DNA of 33,871 nucleotides, taken from assembly GCA_913061435.1 (NCBI GenBank), contig CAJXUK010000034.1, forward strand, positions 1 through 33,871, in the 5' to 3' direction. The notes beneath the pieces are model-generated. The model had not been told where the DNA came from, did no database searches, and saw only the letters and a list, made by a program, of their open reading frames with translations. Of this stretch, positions 22,613 through 30,961 are shown piece by piece (positions within the stretch are counted from its first letter, which is position 1; each line of letters begins with the position of its first letter). The translations under genes and the position numbers were made by a program. Origin of the DNA: an uncultured Thalassolituus sp. (GTDB lineage: Bacteria; Pseudomonadota; Gammaproteobacteria; Pseudomonadales; Oceanobacteraceae).

Positions 22613-23770
22613 CTACAGCGCCGTCACTAAAATTTCGCGGCTAACTTCTGGGGTAATGGCGCCGTGCTCGCCCAATTTAACCATGCCGTGCTGGGTCAGT
22701 TTTTCGATTAATAAATCGATATCCGCTTCACCCAAATCAACATGAGATAAACGTGTTGGCACTTGCATCATTTCAAAGAATTGTTCGGTCGATTCAATTG
22801 CTCGATTAATACGTGATTCTTCATCACCGTCGGTGATATTCCAAATACGCTCGGCGTACTGCAAGAGTTTTTCACGCTTAGCATCGCGACATACTTTCAT
22901 TACCGCAGGTAATACGATAGATAGCGTACGCGCATGATCGATATTGTGCGTGCCCGTTAGTTCGTGGCCAATCATGTGGGTTGACCAGTCTTGTGGCACA
23001 CCTGCGCCGATCAAACCATTCAGCGCCATAGTTGCCGCCCACATAATGTTACCGCGAACTTCTAGGTCTTGAGACGTTTCTGAAACTAATGCTTTAGGGC
23101 CGTCTTCGATCAGGGTTAATAATAAACCTTCGGCAAATCTATCTTGAACCTTACCGTTAACGCTGTAGGTCAAATACTGCTCCATGGTATGAACAAACGC
23201 ATCAACCACACCATTACTAATTTGACGATCAGATAACGACAAAGTCACCGCTGGGTCTAGTACAGCAAAAATTGGGCGCACTAATGGGTTATGAAATGCC
23301 AGTTTATTGCCATCTCGAGTAACAACTGCACCAACATTCGATTCAGAACCAGTCGCCGGTAACGTTAATACGCAAGCAAGAGGCAGTGCTTTTTTGATTC
23401 GTGCTTGTTTGCTAACGATGTCCCAAGGATCTTCTCCTTCAAATAACGCAGCTGCTGCAATAAATTTAGAACCATCAACTACCGAACCACCACCTACTGC
23501 AAGAATAAAATCGACATCGTTCTCTTTAATAATATCTAACGATTTAATCAAGGTATCGTAAGTTGGGTTAGGTTCTATACCCGAAAATTCGAACCAAGTA
23601 TGGTCACTCAAAGCAGCAGCTACTTGGTCGTATACGCCATTGCTTTTAATAGAACCACCACCATAGGTAACAAGCACTTTTGCATCACTTGGAATCTGTT
23701 TTTTAAGTGCGGCAATTTGACCTTCACCAAAAAGAATTTGGGTGGTATTTTGAAAACTAAAATTTAACAT
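22613..23770 (-). CDS. yqhD: NADPH-dependent aldehyde reductase, YqhD-type iron-containing alcohol dehydrogenase
   Basis: This 385-residue group III metal-dependent dehydrogenase resembles E. coli YqhD (387 residues) along its full length. Cofactor loop residues TYGGGSIK (35-42) and AVGGGSVVDG (91-100) are present. Metal ligands D190, H194, H265 and H279 correspond to D194, H198, H267 and H281 of YqhD. YqhD reduces short-chain and lipid-peroxidation aldehydes (acrolein, glyoxal, butanal) using NADPH. AGGA lies 9 bases before the ATG. It sits 53 bases downstream of the DJ-1-like gene, in the same direction. Confidence 0.94.
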   Translation of the reverse strand: MLNFSFQNTTQILFGEGQIAALKKQIPSDAKVLVTYGGGSIKSNGVYDQVAAALSDHTWFEFSGIEPNPTYDTLIKSLDIIKENDVDFILAVGGGSVVDGSKFIAAAALFEGEDPWDIVSKQARIKKALPLACVLTLPATGSESNVGAVVTRDGNKLAFHNPLVRPIFAVLDPAVTLSLSDRQISNGVVDAFVHTMEQYLTYSVNGKVQDRFAEGLLLTLIEDGPKALVSETSQDLEVRGNIMWAATMALNGLIGAGVPQDWSTHMIGHELTGTHNIDHARTLSIVLPAVMKVCRDAKREKLLQYAERIWNITDGDEESRINRAIESTEQFFEMMQVPTRLSHVDLGEADIDLLIEKLTQHGMVKLGEHGAITPEVSREILVTAL

Positions 23771-23823
23771 AGATCGTGTTCCTAAAATGTTGGGAATTGA
23801 ATATTTTTTAATACACTCGAAAA

Positions 23824-24531
23824 CTATTGGGTAAGCGCCGCGATCAATTTCGCCGCGGCTAACTCAGAGCTCTGAGGATTTTGACCACTAATAACTAAAC
23901 CGTCTTGCACAGCAAAGGCATTCCAATCGGCGGCTTTTTGATAATCACCACCCCGTTTAATTAGCTCATCTTCTAATAAAAATGGCACGACGGCGGTTAA
24001 TTGCACAGCGTCTTCTTCGCCATTGGTAAAGCCTGTTACGGCTTTGCCTTTCACCATAAATTCACCGGCGCCATCTTTTACATTCAAAAATGCAGCTGTT
24101 GCATGACATACGGCTGCAACGGGCTTATTGGTTGCTAAAAATGACTCTATTAACGCAATAGAAACACGATTATCGGTTAAGTCCCATAATGGCCCATGAC
24201 CACCCGGATAAAACACAGCGTCATAATCTGCAGAATCAATCTCTGTCAAAATAGCTGTATTAGCCATCAATGCTTTAACGCTCTCATCGTTATCGTAACG
24301 CTGAGTCGATTCTGTTTGAAAATCTTCTAAGGTGCTTTTGGGATCAATAGGGGGTTGCCCACCCGCTACCGATGCTAATGTCACGTTAAAGCCTGCATCG
24401 ATAAAAGCATAGTAAGGTGCTGCAAATTCTTCTACCCAAAAACCCGTTTTTTCACCCGTTGTGCCCAACTCGTCGTGGGAGGTTAATACCATTAAAATAT
24501 TCTTTGCTACTTGTTCATTCGTTTGCGTCAT
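23824..24531 (-). CDS. DJ-1/PfpI (Hsp31-like) type 1 glutamine amidotransferase-like protein
   Basis: The 235-residue protein has the DJ-1 fold. The nucleophile elbow AAVCHATAAFL gives C142 with adjacent H143; the YDAVFYPGGHGPLWDL (103-118) oxyanion segment and a glutamate in GFWVEEFAAPY (30-40) complete the expected site. Hsp31-like members convert glyoxals such as methylglyoxal to hydroxy acids without cofactor, or act as chaperones. AGAGG precedes the ATG. As the gene nearest the divergent LysR regulator it is probably the first gene of the minus-strand operon. Confidence 0.93.
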   Translation of the reverse strand: MTQTNEQVAKNILMVLTSHDELGTTGEKTGFWVEEFAAPYYAFIDAGFNVTLASVAGGQPPIDPKSTLEDFQTESTQRYDNDESVKALMANTAILTEIDSADYDAVFYPGGHGPLWDLTDNRVSIALIESFLATNKPVAAVCHATAAFLNVKDGAGEFMVKGKAVTGFTNGEEDAVQLTAVVPFLLEDELIKRGGDYQKAADWNAFAVQDGLVISGQNPQSSELAAAKLIAALTQ

Positions 24532-24578
24532 TTCGTGCCTCTTTATAACTGTATGATAACCAGGTGCTAAATCGTTTT

Positions 24579-24596
24579 TTTAACAATACTGTTAAA
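24579..24596. promoter_or_regulatory. Candidate LysR operator in the divergent promoter
   Basis: TTTAACA-ATAC-TGTTAAA is a perfect inverted repeat with 7-bp arms and contains the T-N11-A core of LysR boxes. It lies 48 bases from the DJ-1-like ATG and 95-98 bases from the LysR start. Confidence 0.7.
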
Positions 24597-24693
24597 CTGA
24601 ACTCAGTGTAGGCCCTACCACCCGTTCAAACAATATCAATAGAATCGACTTCATTGGTAGAATTATTAATACAATAAAGTCTATAATAAAATG

Positions 24694-25617
24694 ATGAATG
24701 TATCTTTCGAACAATTAAAAAGTATGGTGGTATTTGCACAAGTAGTCGAGCAAGGCAACTTAACCGCTGCTGCTAAGCATATCGGCTTGTCTCGTGCGGT
24801 GGTGAGTTATCATATTAAAAAGCTGGAATCTCAATTAGGCATTAAGCTACTCAATCGCTCAACTCGATCCATTGCCCTTACCGAGGCAGGAAGCGAATAC
24901 TATCAATCTTGTCGCATTATTGCAGAGCAAGCCTCTAGAGCTAACCAACAAATAGAAAATATTAAAAATGAACCAGAAGGCTTGTTAAAAATCACTTGCC
25001 CCGTAAATGTAGGGCTACAAATTATTGTGCCTGCATTAAGTGAGTTTCGTCGCCTTTATCCCAAAATAGAGCTGGATTTGATGCTTACCGATGAAGTGGT
25101 CAATATTATGCAAGAAGGCATGGATTTGGCTATTCGAGGTGCACCCTTACCCAATTCGGGCTTACAAGCCAGTAAGTTATCGACCTTAGCAATGTGTTTA
25201 TGTGGCTCCCCTGAGTATTTCAAAAAACATGGGCGGCCAACCATGCCGTCAGAGTTAGACCAGCATGACTGGATTATTTATAAATTAACAGCCGGAGCGG
25301 TAGAATTGACCAAAGGCAATCGTTCATACAGTGTGGCAGTTAAAGGCGGTATTAGTACTAATAATGCTGCTGCCAGAACGGCTTTTATTGAAGGCGGTCA
25401 TGGACTTGGAAGAATCCCTTTATACGACGCTTGGCCAAAAATACTAGAAGGTAAATTGGAAATTGTGCTGGATGATTATCAATTAAAAGATATAGATATT
25501 TATGGGGTATTTCCACCCGGCAGTACAGGCTCAAAAAAATTGAGATTGTTGATTGATTTCCTTAAAGATTACTTTGATAAGCTGGATCGCAACGCTCAAA
25601 ATAGAATCAAATCTTAA
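24694..25617 (+). CDS. LysR family transcriptional regulator
   Basis: The protein is about 307 residues, with an N-terminal winged helix-turn-helix (about 5-62: VVEQGNLTAAAKHIGLSRAV, HIKKLESQLGIKLLNRSTRS) and a C-terminal LysR-type effector-binding domain (about 90-295). Two ATGs stand in tandem at 24691 and 24694. No Shine-Dalgarno sequence is visible, and a perfect TATAAT (24682-24687) ends just 6 bases before the second, so a leaderless or nearly leaderless message is possible. It is divergent from the detoxification operon, which it probably controls in response to an electrophile; this is inference from position. Confidence 0.94.
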   Translation: MNVSFEQLKSMVVFAQVVEQGNLTAAAKHIGLSRAVVSYHIKKLESQLGIKLLNRSTRSIALTEAGSEYYQSCRIIAEQASRANQQIENIKNEPEGLLKITCPVNVGLQIIVPALSEFRRLYPKIELDLMLTDEVVNIMQEGMDLAIRGAPLPNSGLQASKLSTLAMCLCGSPEYFKKHGRPTMPSELDQHDWIIYKLTAGAVELTKGNRSYSVAVKGGISTNNAAARTAFIEGGHGLGRIPLYDAWPKILEGKLEIVLDDYQLKDIDIYGVFPPGSTGSKKLRLLIDFLKDYFDKLDRNAQNRIKS

Positions 25618-25677
25618 TTAATGCTATTTTGATAATTCCAAATCTACTTTTTATGTCAAAGGTTAAGACCTGCTAAT

Positions 25678-26094
25678 ATGTTGTTTATTTCTCACGCGGT
25701 TTCCATTCCAAGCGATCAACTGGACATTCAAGCTATGCGTGCACAAGGCGCTGGTGGACAAAACGTGAATAAAGTTTCGAGTGCGATTCATTTACGTTTT
25801 AACATTAAAGCTTCTACACTGCCCGATTTCTACAAAGAACGTTTGTTGGCTCTTCGCGATTACCGAGTGACCAAAGATGGGGTAATTGTTATTAAATCGC
25901 AAGAACATAGAAGCCAAGAACTGAACCGCCAAGCCGCGCTAGATCGTTTAGTTGCGTTAATTCGTCAAGCAGTGGTCACCCAAAAACCACGCAGAGCCAC
26001 AAAACCAAGTCGTTCTTCTCAAGCCAAACGCATGGACAAAAAAACCAAACATGGTCAGATTAAATCCATGCGCGGACGCGTTAATCAAGATTAA
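25678..26094 (+). CDS. arfB: Alternative ribosome-rescue factor ArfB (YaeJ)
   Basis: ArfB frees ribosomes stalled on mRNA lacking a stop codon by hydrolysing peptidyl-tRNA. At 138 residues it matches the family. The catalytic GGQ (26-28, in AQGAGGQNVNKVSSA) sits in a release-factor-like domain, and the C-terminal basic tail (KPRRATKPSRSSQAKRMDKK) is the part that enters the empty mRNA channel. It is convergent with trpB, with only 4 bases between stop codons. Confidence 0.96.
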   Translation: MLFISHAVSIPSDQLDIQAMRAQGAGGQNVNKVSSAIHLRFNIKASTLPDFYKERLLALRDYRVTKDGVIVIKSQEHRSQELNRQAALDRLVALIRQAVVTQKPRRATKPSRSSQAKRMDKKTKHGQIKSMRGRVNQD

Positions 26095-26098
26095 CGGT

Positions 26099-27295
26099 TT
26101 ATAAGCCTAACTTTTCTGCAACAAAATCCGCATCTTTATCACCACGACCCGACAAGTTAACTAAAATTGTTTGATCGCTGGCTAACGTTTTTGCCAGCTT
26201 AATTGCATAAGCAACAGCATGAGCACTTTCGAGCGCAGGAATAATGCCTTCTCTTCGAGATAAGGTCATGAATGCATCTAAGCATTCGTCGTCGTTTATC
26301 GCTTCGTAACGAACCCGGGCAATATCTTTTAAATGGCAGTGCTGTGGTCCAGTTCCTGGGTAATCTAAACCAGAAGCAATAGAATAAACTGGCAAAGGTT
26401 CTCCGTGTTCGTCCTGTAACATTAAACATTCAAAGCCGTGCATAGCTCCCTTGCTGCCAAGAGACATGGTGGCAGCATGATCTGGCGTATCTAAACCTTT
26501 ACCACCAGGCTCAACGCCCACCAATTCTACATCTTTGTCATCTAAGAATGCGGTAAACATACCAATGGCATTTGAACCACCACCAACGCAAGCCATCACA
26601 TGATTAGGCAGTGTGCCCGTTTGCTGTAAAAATTGCTGGCGAGCTTCGGTACCAATAATACTTTGAAAATCACGTACCATTTTGGGAAATGGGTGCGGGC
26701 CTACCACAGAACCTATCGCGTAAAAATAATTGACTGGATCAAGTAAATATTCATCAAACGCGCTGTCTACTGCATCTTTCAAAGTTTTAGTGCCGCGATC
26801 AACAGAAACCAGTTTGCAGCCTAAAATTTTCATTTTCACTACATTTGGGTGTTCTTTAGCAATATCAATTTCACCCATGTGGATTTCACAGGGAATGCCG
26901 ACTAATGCACAAGCACTGGCTAGAGCAACGCCGTGTTGGCCCGCCCCGGTTTCTGCCAACACTTTTGTTTTACCCATAAATTTCGCTAATAGAGCCTCGC
27001 CTAAGCAATGGTTTATCTTGTGTGCACCGGTATGGTTAAGGTCTTCTCGTTTAAAATAAATTTGAGCGCCACCCGCATAGTCCGATAATCGCTTAGCATG
27101 AAATATAGGGCTTGGACGTCCTACATATTTGGCATATAAATCGGCTAGTTCTTCTTGAAATTGTTTGCTATGACGAATTTCTTCGTAGGCAGCATCAATT
27201 TCATTCATGATGGTTTGTAACTGCGGCGGTACGATTTGGCCACCGTACTCACCGAAATAACCTTTATTATCAGGCATATTGTGAGTTAACGACAT
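26099..27295 (-). CDS. trpB: Tryptophan synthase beta chain, without adjacent trpA
   Basis: TrpB joins indole with L-serine using PLP. The 398-residue protein has the PLP lysine K93 in [10 protein letters not shown], the catalytic glutamate E115 in AETGAGQHG, and the phosphate loop GGGSNAIG. The N-terminus reads [12 protein letters not shown] where classical TrpB has a GxFGGxYVPE-like stretch, so it is somewhat divergent. trpA is not adjacent: the neighbours are arfB and a cyclic-nucleotide-binding gene. It may be the only TrpB of the cell or an extra, stand-alone copy. AGGA lies 8 bases before the ATG. Confidence 0.93.
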   Translation of the reverse strand: MSLTHNMPDNKGYFGEYGGQIVPPQLQTIMNEIDAAYEEIRHSKQFQEELADLYAKYVGRPSPIFHAKRLSDYAGGAQIYFKREDLNHTGAHKINHCLGEALLAKFMGKTKVLAETGAGQHGVALASACALVGIPCEIHMGEIDIAKEHPNVVKMKILGCKLVSVDRGTKTLKDAVDSAFDEYLLDPVNYFYAIGSVVGPHPFPKMVRDFQSIIGTEARQQFLQQTGTLPNHVMACVGGGSNAIGMFTAFLDDKDVELVGVEPGGKGLDTPDHAATMSLGSKGAMHGFECLMLQDEHGEPLPVYSIASGLDYPGTGPQHCHLKDIARVRYEAINDDECLDAFMTLSRREGIIPALESAHAVAYAIKLAKTLASDQTILVNLSGRGDKDADFVAEKLGL

Positions 27296-27355
27296 ATATA
27301 TTTCCTAAAGCAAATTGCTATTTAATTATGATTGTTTTGTATATATTCAAATCGA

Positions 27356-27982
27356 TTACAGTTTAGTAACATTCCAATCGCGCACTAAATCTGCCAATGC
27401 GTAAGCTTGCTTATACAGCGCTTGTAATTCTTCTATACCACCCTTAGAGCCTGTAAATAGGGGCACTTTGTATAAGCGAGAAACAAGAGGATGTATGGGA
27501 TTGTCGATTTTATTACGTTCTAATGTCCAGCGTAAATTATTGGCCACCATACGAAAGAAAGTCAACTTGGTAGCTAAACTAAACTGGCTAGAATCTTGTA
27601 TATCACTAAAATTTTTAAAATCGATGGCTGCTAAAAGTGCCGTTTTATTGCCAACTCTTATCGACGCCGAACGCGGCTGATCGAGTAACATAGACATCAC
27701 ACCGAATACTTCACCGGCATTGATTTCATTTAAAACCCGCTCGTTTTGCTCTTCGTCAACATAAACAGATAACTGGCCGCGCAATAAAAAATACAAACTG
27801 TGTGAATGCTCACCCTTTTGCAAAATTGTTTCGTTGGGTTCTGCAGTAACAATTTGAGCAGTACTCATTAACACTTCAAATTGTGACTCATCTTGTTGAA
27901 TCAGCTCTTTAAAGAAGGTAACTCCGTTTAATATTCTCTGCAGAGACTCTAACGGATACGCTTCTTTGGTTACACGCTGCAT
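27356..27982 (-). CDS. Cyclic nucleotide-binding domain protein
   Basis: This 208-residue cytosolic protein has one cNMP-binding beta-barrel (about 15-130). The phosphate-binding cassette is recognisable as GEVFGVMSMLLDQPRSASIRV, preceded by ETILQKGEHSHSLYFLLRGQLSVYV. No helix-turn-helix motif follows, so it is not a Crp-type DNA-binding regulator. The C-terminal part is helical and unassigned. It may sense a cyclic nucleotide and act by protein contact. It lies upstream of trpB on the same strand (60 bases), which may be chance. Confidence 0.85.
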   Translation of the reverse strand: MQRVTKEAYPLESLQRILNGVTFFKELIQQDESQFEVLMSTAQIVTAEPNETILQKGEHSHSLYFLLRGQLSVYVDEEQNERVLNEINAGEVFGVMSMLLDQPRSASIRVGNKTALLAAIDFKNFSDIQDSSQFSLATKLTFFRMVANNLRWTLERNKIDNPIHPLVSRLYKVPLFTGSKGGIEELQALYKQAYALADLVRDWNVTKL

Positions 27983-28088
27983 ATATTTCGCCTATCTACT
28001 TAACAAGTAAGAATAAATTATTATTTTGAATACAAATATAGCATGGATTTTGGCGATTGCACGGCGACAAAAATAAGCGTTATATCCG

Positions 28089-28793
28089 TTAAGATTTAGC
28101 CGGTTTTTCGCCGTCAATTTGTTCGATACGGCTGTAACCAAGTAACCAATAAGACAGCAAGCGATAACTGAAATAACACAAAAATCCAGCAAAAATAACA
28201 TCACTGGCAAAATGGCCACCTTGAATAATACGACCAAAGCTCACCACAAATCCCATCACTAGGCCGGCATACAACCAACTGCGGCGTCTGAATACCCAAG
28301 CCAATACCATTAAATAGAAACCCATCGCTGCATGACCGCTTACAAAAGATTTATTATTACCTGGCTGATCAGCAATCATAGCTGCGGGGATAAAAGCAGG
28401 AATAAAATCTTTGTGACCACCAAACTCTTGTACCGAGCGTGGACGGGGCCTATCCCAATTTTCTTTCACGACCAAGTGCACCAAAATACCCGGGCCAATC
28501 AATAAGGCCAAGGTTAAAAACACCCAAGTCTTACGCTGATCTGATCCTAAACCAAACCGCCCTTTGATAAAGCTTAAAGCCGTCATAATAAGTAATAAGG
28601 GCAAGATAAATTTAGGCGCATGACGAAACAATTCATAGATGGATAACACCACGGCATTATCACGATAAATAAAGCCCTGTTCGGGGGAATAAAATAAAGT
28701 GCTAATCCAAAGGTCTATTTCTGGCCAAATAAGAAAAATTGCAGCAAGCACCACAAATAAAACGATATCAAACTGTGTCTTTAGCCAAGCCAT
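28089..28793 (-). CDS. PAP2 family membrane phosphatase
   Basis: This 234-residue protein has about six membrane helices. The three acid-phosphatase motifs are complete: KENWDRPRP (110-118), SGHA (152-155, H154) and RIIQGGHFASD (188-198, R188 and H194). Such enzymes remove phosphate from membrane lipids (undecaprenyl pyrophosphate, phosphatidic acid, PGP or the lipid A 1-phosphate); the exact substrate cannot be told. The long spacing and the EFGGHKDFIPAFIPA loop resemble lipid A 1-phosphatase-like members, which is only a suggestion. It is in the same direction as the cNBD gene, 106 bases upstream. Confidence 0.9.
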   Translation of the reverse strand: MAWLKTQFDIVLFVVLAAIFLIWPEIDLWISTLFYSPEQGFIYRDNAVVLSIYELFRHAPKFILPLLLIMTALSFIKGRFGLGSDQRKTWVFLTLALLIGPGILVHLVVKENWDRPRPRSVQEFGGHKDFIPAFIPAAMIADQPGNNKSFVSGHAAMGFYLMVLAWVFRRRSWLYAGLVMGFVVSFGRIIQGGHFASDVIFAGFLCYFSYRLLSYWLLGYSRIEQIDGEKPAKS

Positions 28794-28963
28794 TAGTTGG
28801 TTTCTACCTGTATCAATGAGGATCTAATAATAACGTTCATGATGCTTGAGTGACGGATAAACAGCAATACAGTGTTAAGTAAAAAAGAGTATAATGGCTG
28901 ATATTATTCAATAAATTTGAACGAGTTATTTAAACCCTAACCCGTTAATCAGGAAATCTTTTT

Positions 28964-29410
28964 ATGCGTATTTGTGCCGTTGAACTAAAGGGAGATGACG
29001 CTATCTTCTGCATCATGTCGAAAAACATGGGTTTGCTCGACATTCCAGAAGTTCGTCAGCGTAAAATCACCATTTCTAATACTCAAGACACTGACAATAT
29101 GCGTTGGTTTCAGCGTCAATTTTTGCAGCTAGTGACTGATTATAAAGTAGAAAAGGTAGTCATTCGTGAACGCCCAATGAAGGGGAAATTTGCTGGCGGT
29201 GCCGTTGGTTTTAAATTAGAAACAGCGATTCAACTTATCGAAGGTATCAACGTCGAAATAGTCACAGGCAGTCGCATAAAAGAACAGCTTAAACACACAC
29301 CTATTTTGATGGATTACAAGCAAACAAAACTCAAACAGTTTCAAGAACAGGCATTTATAACGGCCTATGCTTGCTTGCACATGCAAGACAGCTTGTACGG
29401 CGCAGGTTAG
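28964..29410 (+). CDS. DUF3010 family protein
   Basis: This 148-residue soluble protein is recognised from the N-terminal RICAVELKGDDAIFCIM and VEKVVIRERPMKGKFAGGAV segments as the DUF3010 family of marine gammaproteobacteria. The alternation of beta strands with conserved acidic positions recalls an RNase H-like fold, but catalytic function is unknown. AGGAAATC precedes the ATG. It is followed 3 bases later by trmO, so the two are probably co-transcribed. Confidence 0.8.
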   Translation: MRICAVELKGDDAIFCIMSKNMGLLDIPEVRQRKITISNTQDTDNMRWFQRQFLQLVTDYKVEKVVIRERPMKGKFAGGAVGFKLETAIQLIEGINVEIVTGSRIKEQLKHTPILMDYKQTKLKQFQEQAFITAYACLHMQDSLYGAG

Positions 29411-29413
29411 TCA

Positions 29414-30130
29414 ATGCAAGATCATTGCATTCAACCTATTGGCATTGTGCATTCTTGCTTTAAAGAAAAGTTTGCCATACCTCGTCAGCCGGCTTTAGCA
29501 CCGGCGGCAACAGGAGAAATAGAATTATTTGCGCCATATAACGACCCTGTTGCCCTAGAAGGTTTAGAAGAAGTTAGCCACTTATGGCTAAGTTTTATTT
29601 TTCATCAAACACTCGCCTCTGCCCATTCATCGATCAATTCAAAGCCTCAATTACGAGTGCGCCCTCCTCGCTTAGGAGGCAACAAAAAAGTGGGTGTTTT
29701 TGCTACTCGCTCTACACACAGGCCCAATGCACTGGGTTTATCAGTGGTTAAGCTCGATGGTATTCGCAATAATCGCTTACAGATTTCAGGGATTGATTTG
29801 CTTAATGGCACTCCCTTGGTGGATATAAAGCCCTATTTACCTTACGCCGACAATGTTGGCACAGCCTTTAATTACTTAGCGGATCAAGCACCTGAGCTGA
29901 TTGAGGTTGAATTTACCCCCGCTGCTTTGCAGGTAGTTTTATTGCACCAAACAAGGATTAATAAGCCTATTCAAGCATTAATTGAACAAATGCTCGCTCA
30001 AGACCCTAAGCCAGCTTATCAAAAGCTGGATCTTGAACGAGTTTATGGCGTTAAAATTTGGGACTTAAATGTTCAATGGCAATACTTATCGACGGGCAAC
30101 ATTCAAGTTATTTCAGTCGATTTGGCTTAA
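29414..30130 (+). CDS. trmO: tRNA (N6-threonylcarbamoyladenosine-37-N6)-methyltransferase TrmO
   Basis: TrmO (E. coli YaeB) adds a methyl group to t6A37 in tRNAs that read ACY codons. At 238 residues it matches the E. coli protein. The single beta-barrel methyltransferase motifs are clear: IGIVHSCFKEKFAIPRQPAL at the start, GLEEVSHLWLSFIFH, and RVRPPRLGGNKKVGVFATRS with THRPNALGLSVVKL for SAM and tRNA binding. The C-terminal domain ends with DLERVYGVKIWDLNVQW. It is convergent with tpm, stop codon against stop codon. Confidence 0.95.
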   Translation: MQDHCIQPIGIVHSCFKEKFAIPRQPALAPAATGEIELFAPYNDPVALEGLEEVSHLWLSFIFHQTLASAHSSINSKPQLRVRPPRLGGNKKVGVFATRSTHRPNALGLSVVKLDGIRNNRLQISGIDLLNGTPLVDIKPYLPYADNVGTAFNYLADQAPELIEVEFTPAALQVVLLHQTRINKPIQALIEQMLAQDPKPAYQKLDLERVYGVKIWDLNVQWQYLSTGNIQVISVDLA

Positions 30131-30772
30131 TTAGGATAAGTGATAAGCGCGTTGAAAAAACCACGGCAATCCTTTTGCCTTAAATTTAGGTTCGTCTTCA
30201 ATAATATCGGCTTCTTCTAACAACTTAACCTGATAGCTTTGACCATAATGAACCATAACTTCATCACCCGATATAGCAAACGGTGGGCCACTAGCAATAT
30301 CCTGGTCATAATCTAAAGTAATTAATAATTGCGGCGCATGACACGTTATCTCATCTAGGTGCTTACTGTAGCGCACACGTAATTCATCGGGTAACGCGAT
30401 TAAAGCACCACGATCGTATACCCAAGCCACATTGCCTAGATCTGCTGCTGTAATGGCAAAAAAATCGCCGACAAAAATAGTAATATCTTGCGCCTGATAA
30501 CGCTTTCCCTGACCCCAGATTGATATACTTGGCTTTAGTTGCAGTTGCTCAAACAATTCACTTACTGCTATTTCACTGAGTTCAACACCAACAACCTGAC
30601 ATCCTTGACCCAGCAAATAACCAATGTCTAAACTTTTTCCACACAGTGGAACAAAGACTTTTTTTTGAGCTGCAAACAACCCAATACTACGTTTTAAAAT
30701 AGGATGAATGTAATCAAGATGGAATCCTATTTGCTGTATTTCCCATTTATTGTGCCAAAAATCGTGTTCCAT
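30131..30772 (-). CDS. tpm: Thiopurine/tellurite S-methyltransferase
   Basis: Tpm methylates thiol-, selenium- and tellurium-containing compounds with SAM. The 213-residue length fits the bacterial family. Signature features: WHNKWEIQQIGFH near the N-terminus, RVFVPLCGKSLD-like FVPLCGKSLDIGYLLGQG, GVELSEIAVSELF, and VYDRGALIALP for SAM binding. It has no intergenic gap to trmO, with which it converges, so the two messages must overlap at their 3' ends. Confidence 0.94.
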   Translation of the reverse strand: MEHDFWHNKWEIQQIGFHLDYIHPILKRSIGLFAAQKKVFVPLCGKSLDIGYLLGQGCQVVGVELSEIAVSELFEQLQLKPSISIWGQGKRYQAQDITIFVGDFFAITAADLGNVAWVYDRGALIALPDELRVRYSKHLDEITCHAPQLLITLDYDQDIASGPPFAISGDEVMVHYGQSYQVKLLEEADIIEDEPKFKAKGLPWFFQRAYHLS

Positions 30773-30938
30773 ATTGCAAATCTCTAAGACGTAACTAAAA
30801 ATGTAAGTAGGGTTTGTTTAAAATCGCTTAATATTTCAATTAAACAAACATTGAGCACTAAAAGCAAAACAATACTGTTGTGATCTATTCAGTCAATACT
30901 TAACTTTGACGCTAACATTGGCTATAGTCTAGGGAGTT

Positions 30939-30944
30939 TATAAT
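30939..30944 (+). promoter_or_regulatory. Candidate -10 element for the cNBD-rhodanese gene
   Basis: A perfect TATAAT lies 18 bases before the ATG at 30962. TTGGCT (30918-30923) is 15 bases upstream, a short spacing for a -35, so only the -10 is offered. Confidence 0.4.
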
Positions 30945-30961
30945 TAGGTAAAGAACACAGT

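Noticed and set aside
27992..28237. Minus-strand ORF overlapping the PAP2 gene
   Set aside because: It overlaps the PAP2 coding region in another frame and lacks a recognisable family or ribosome binding site.
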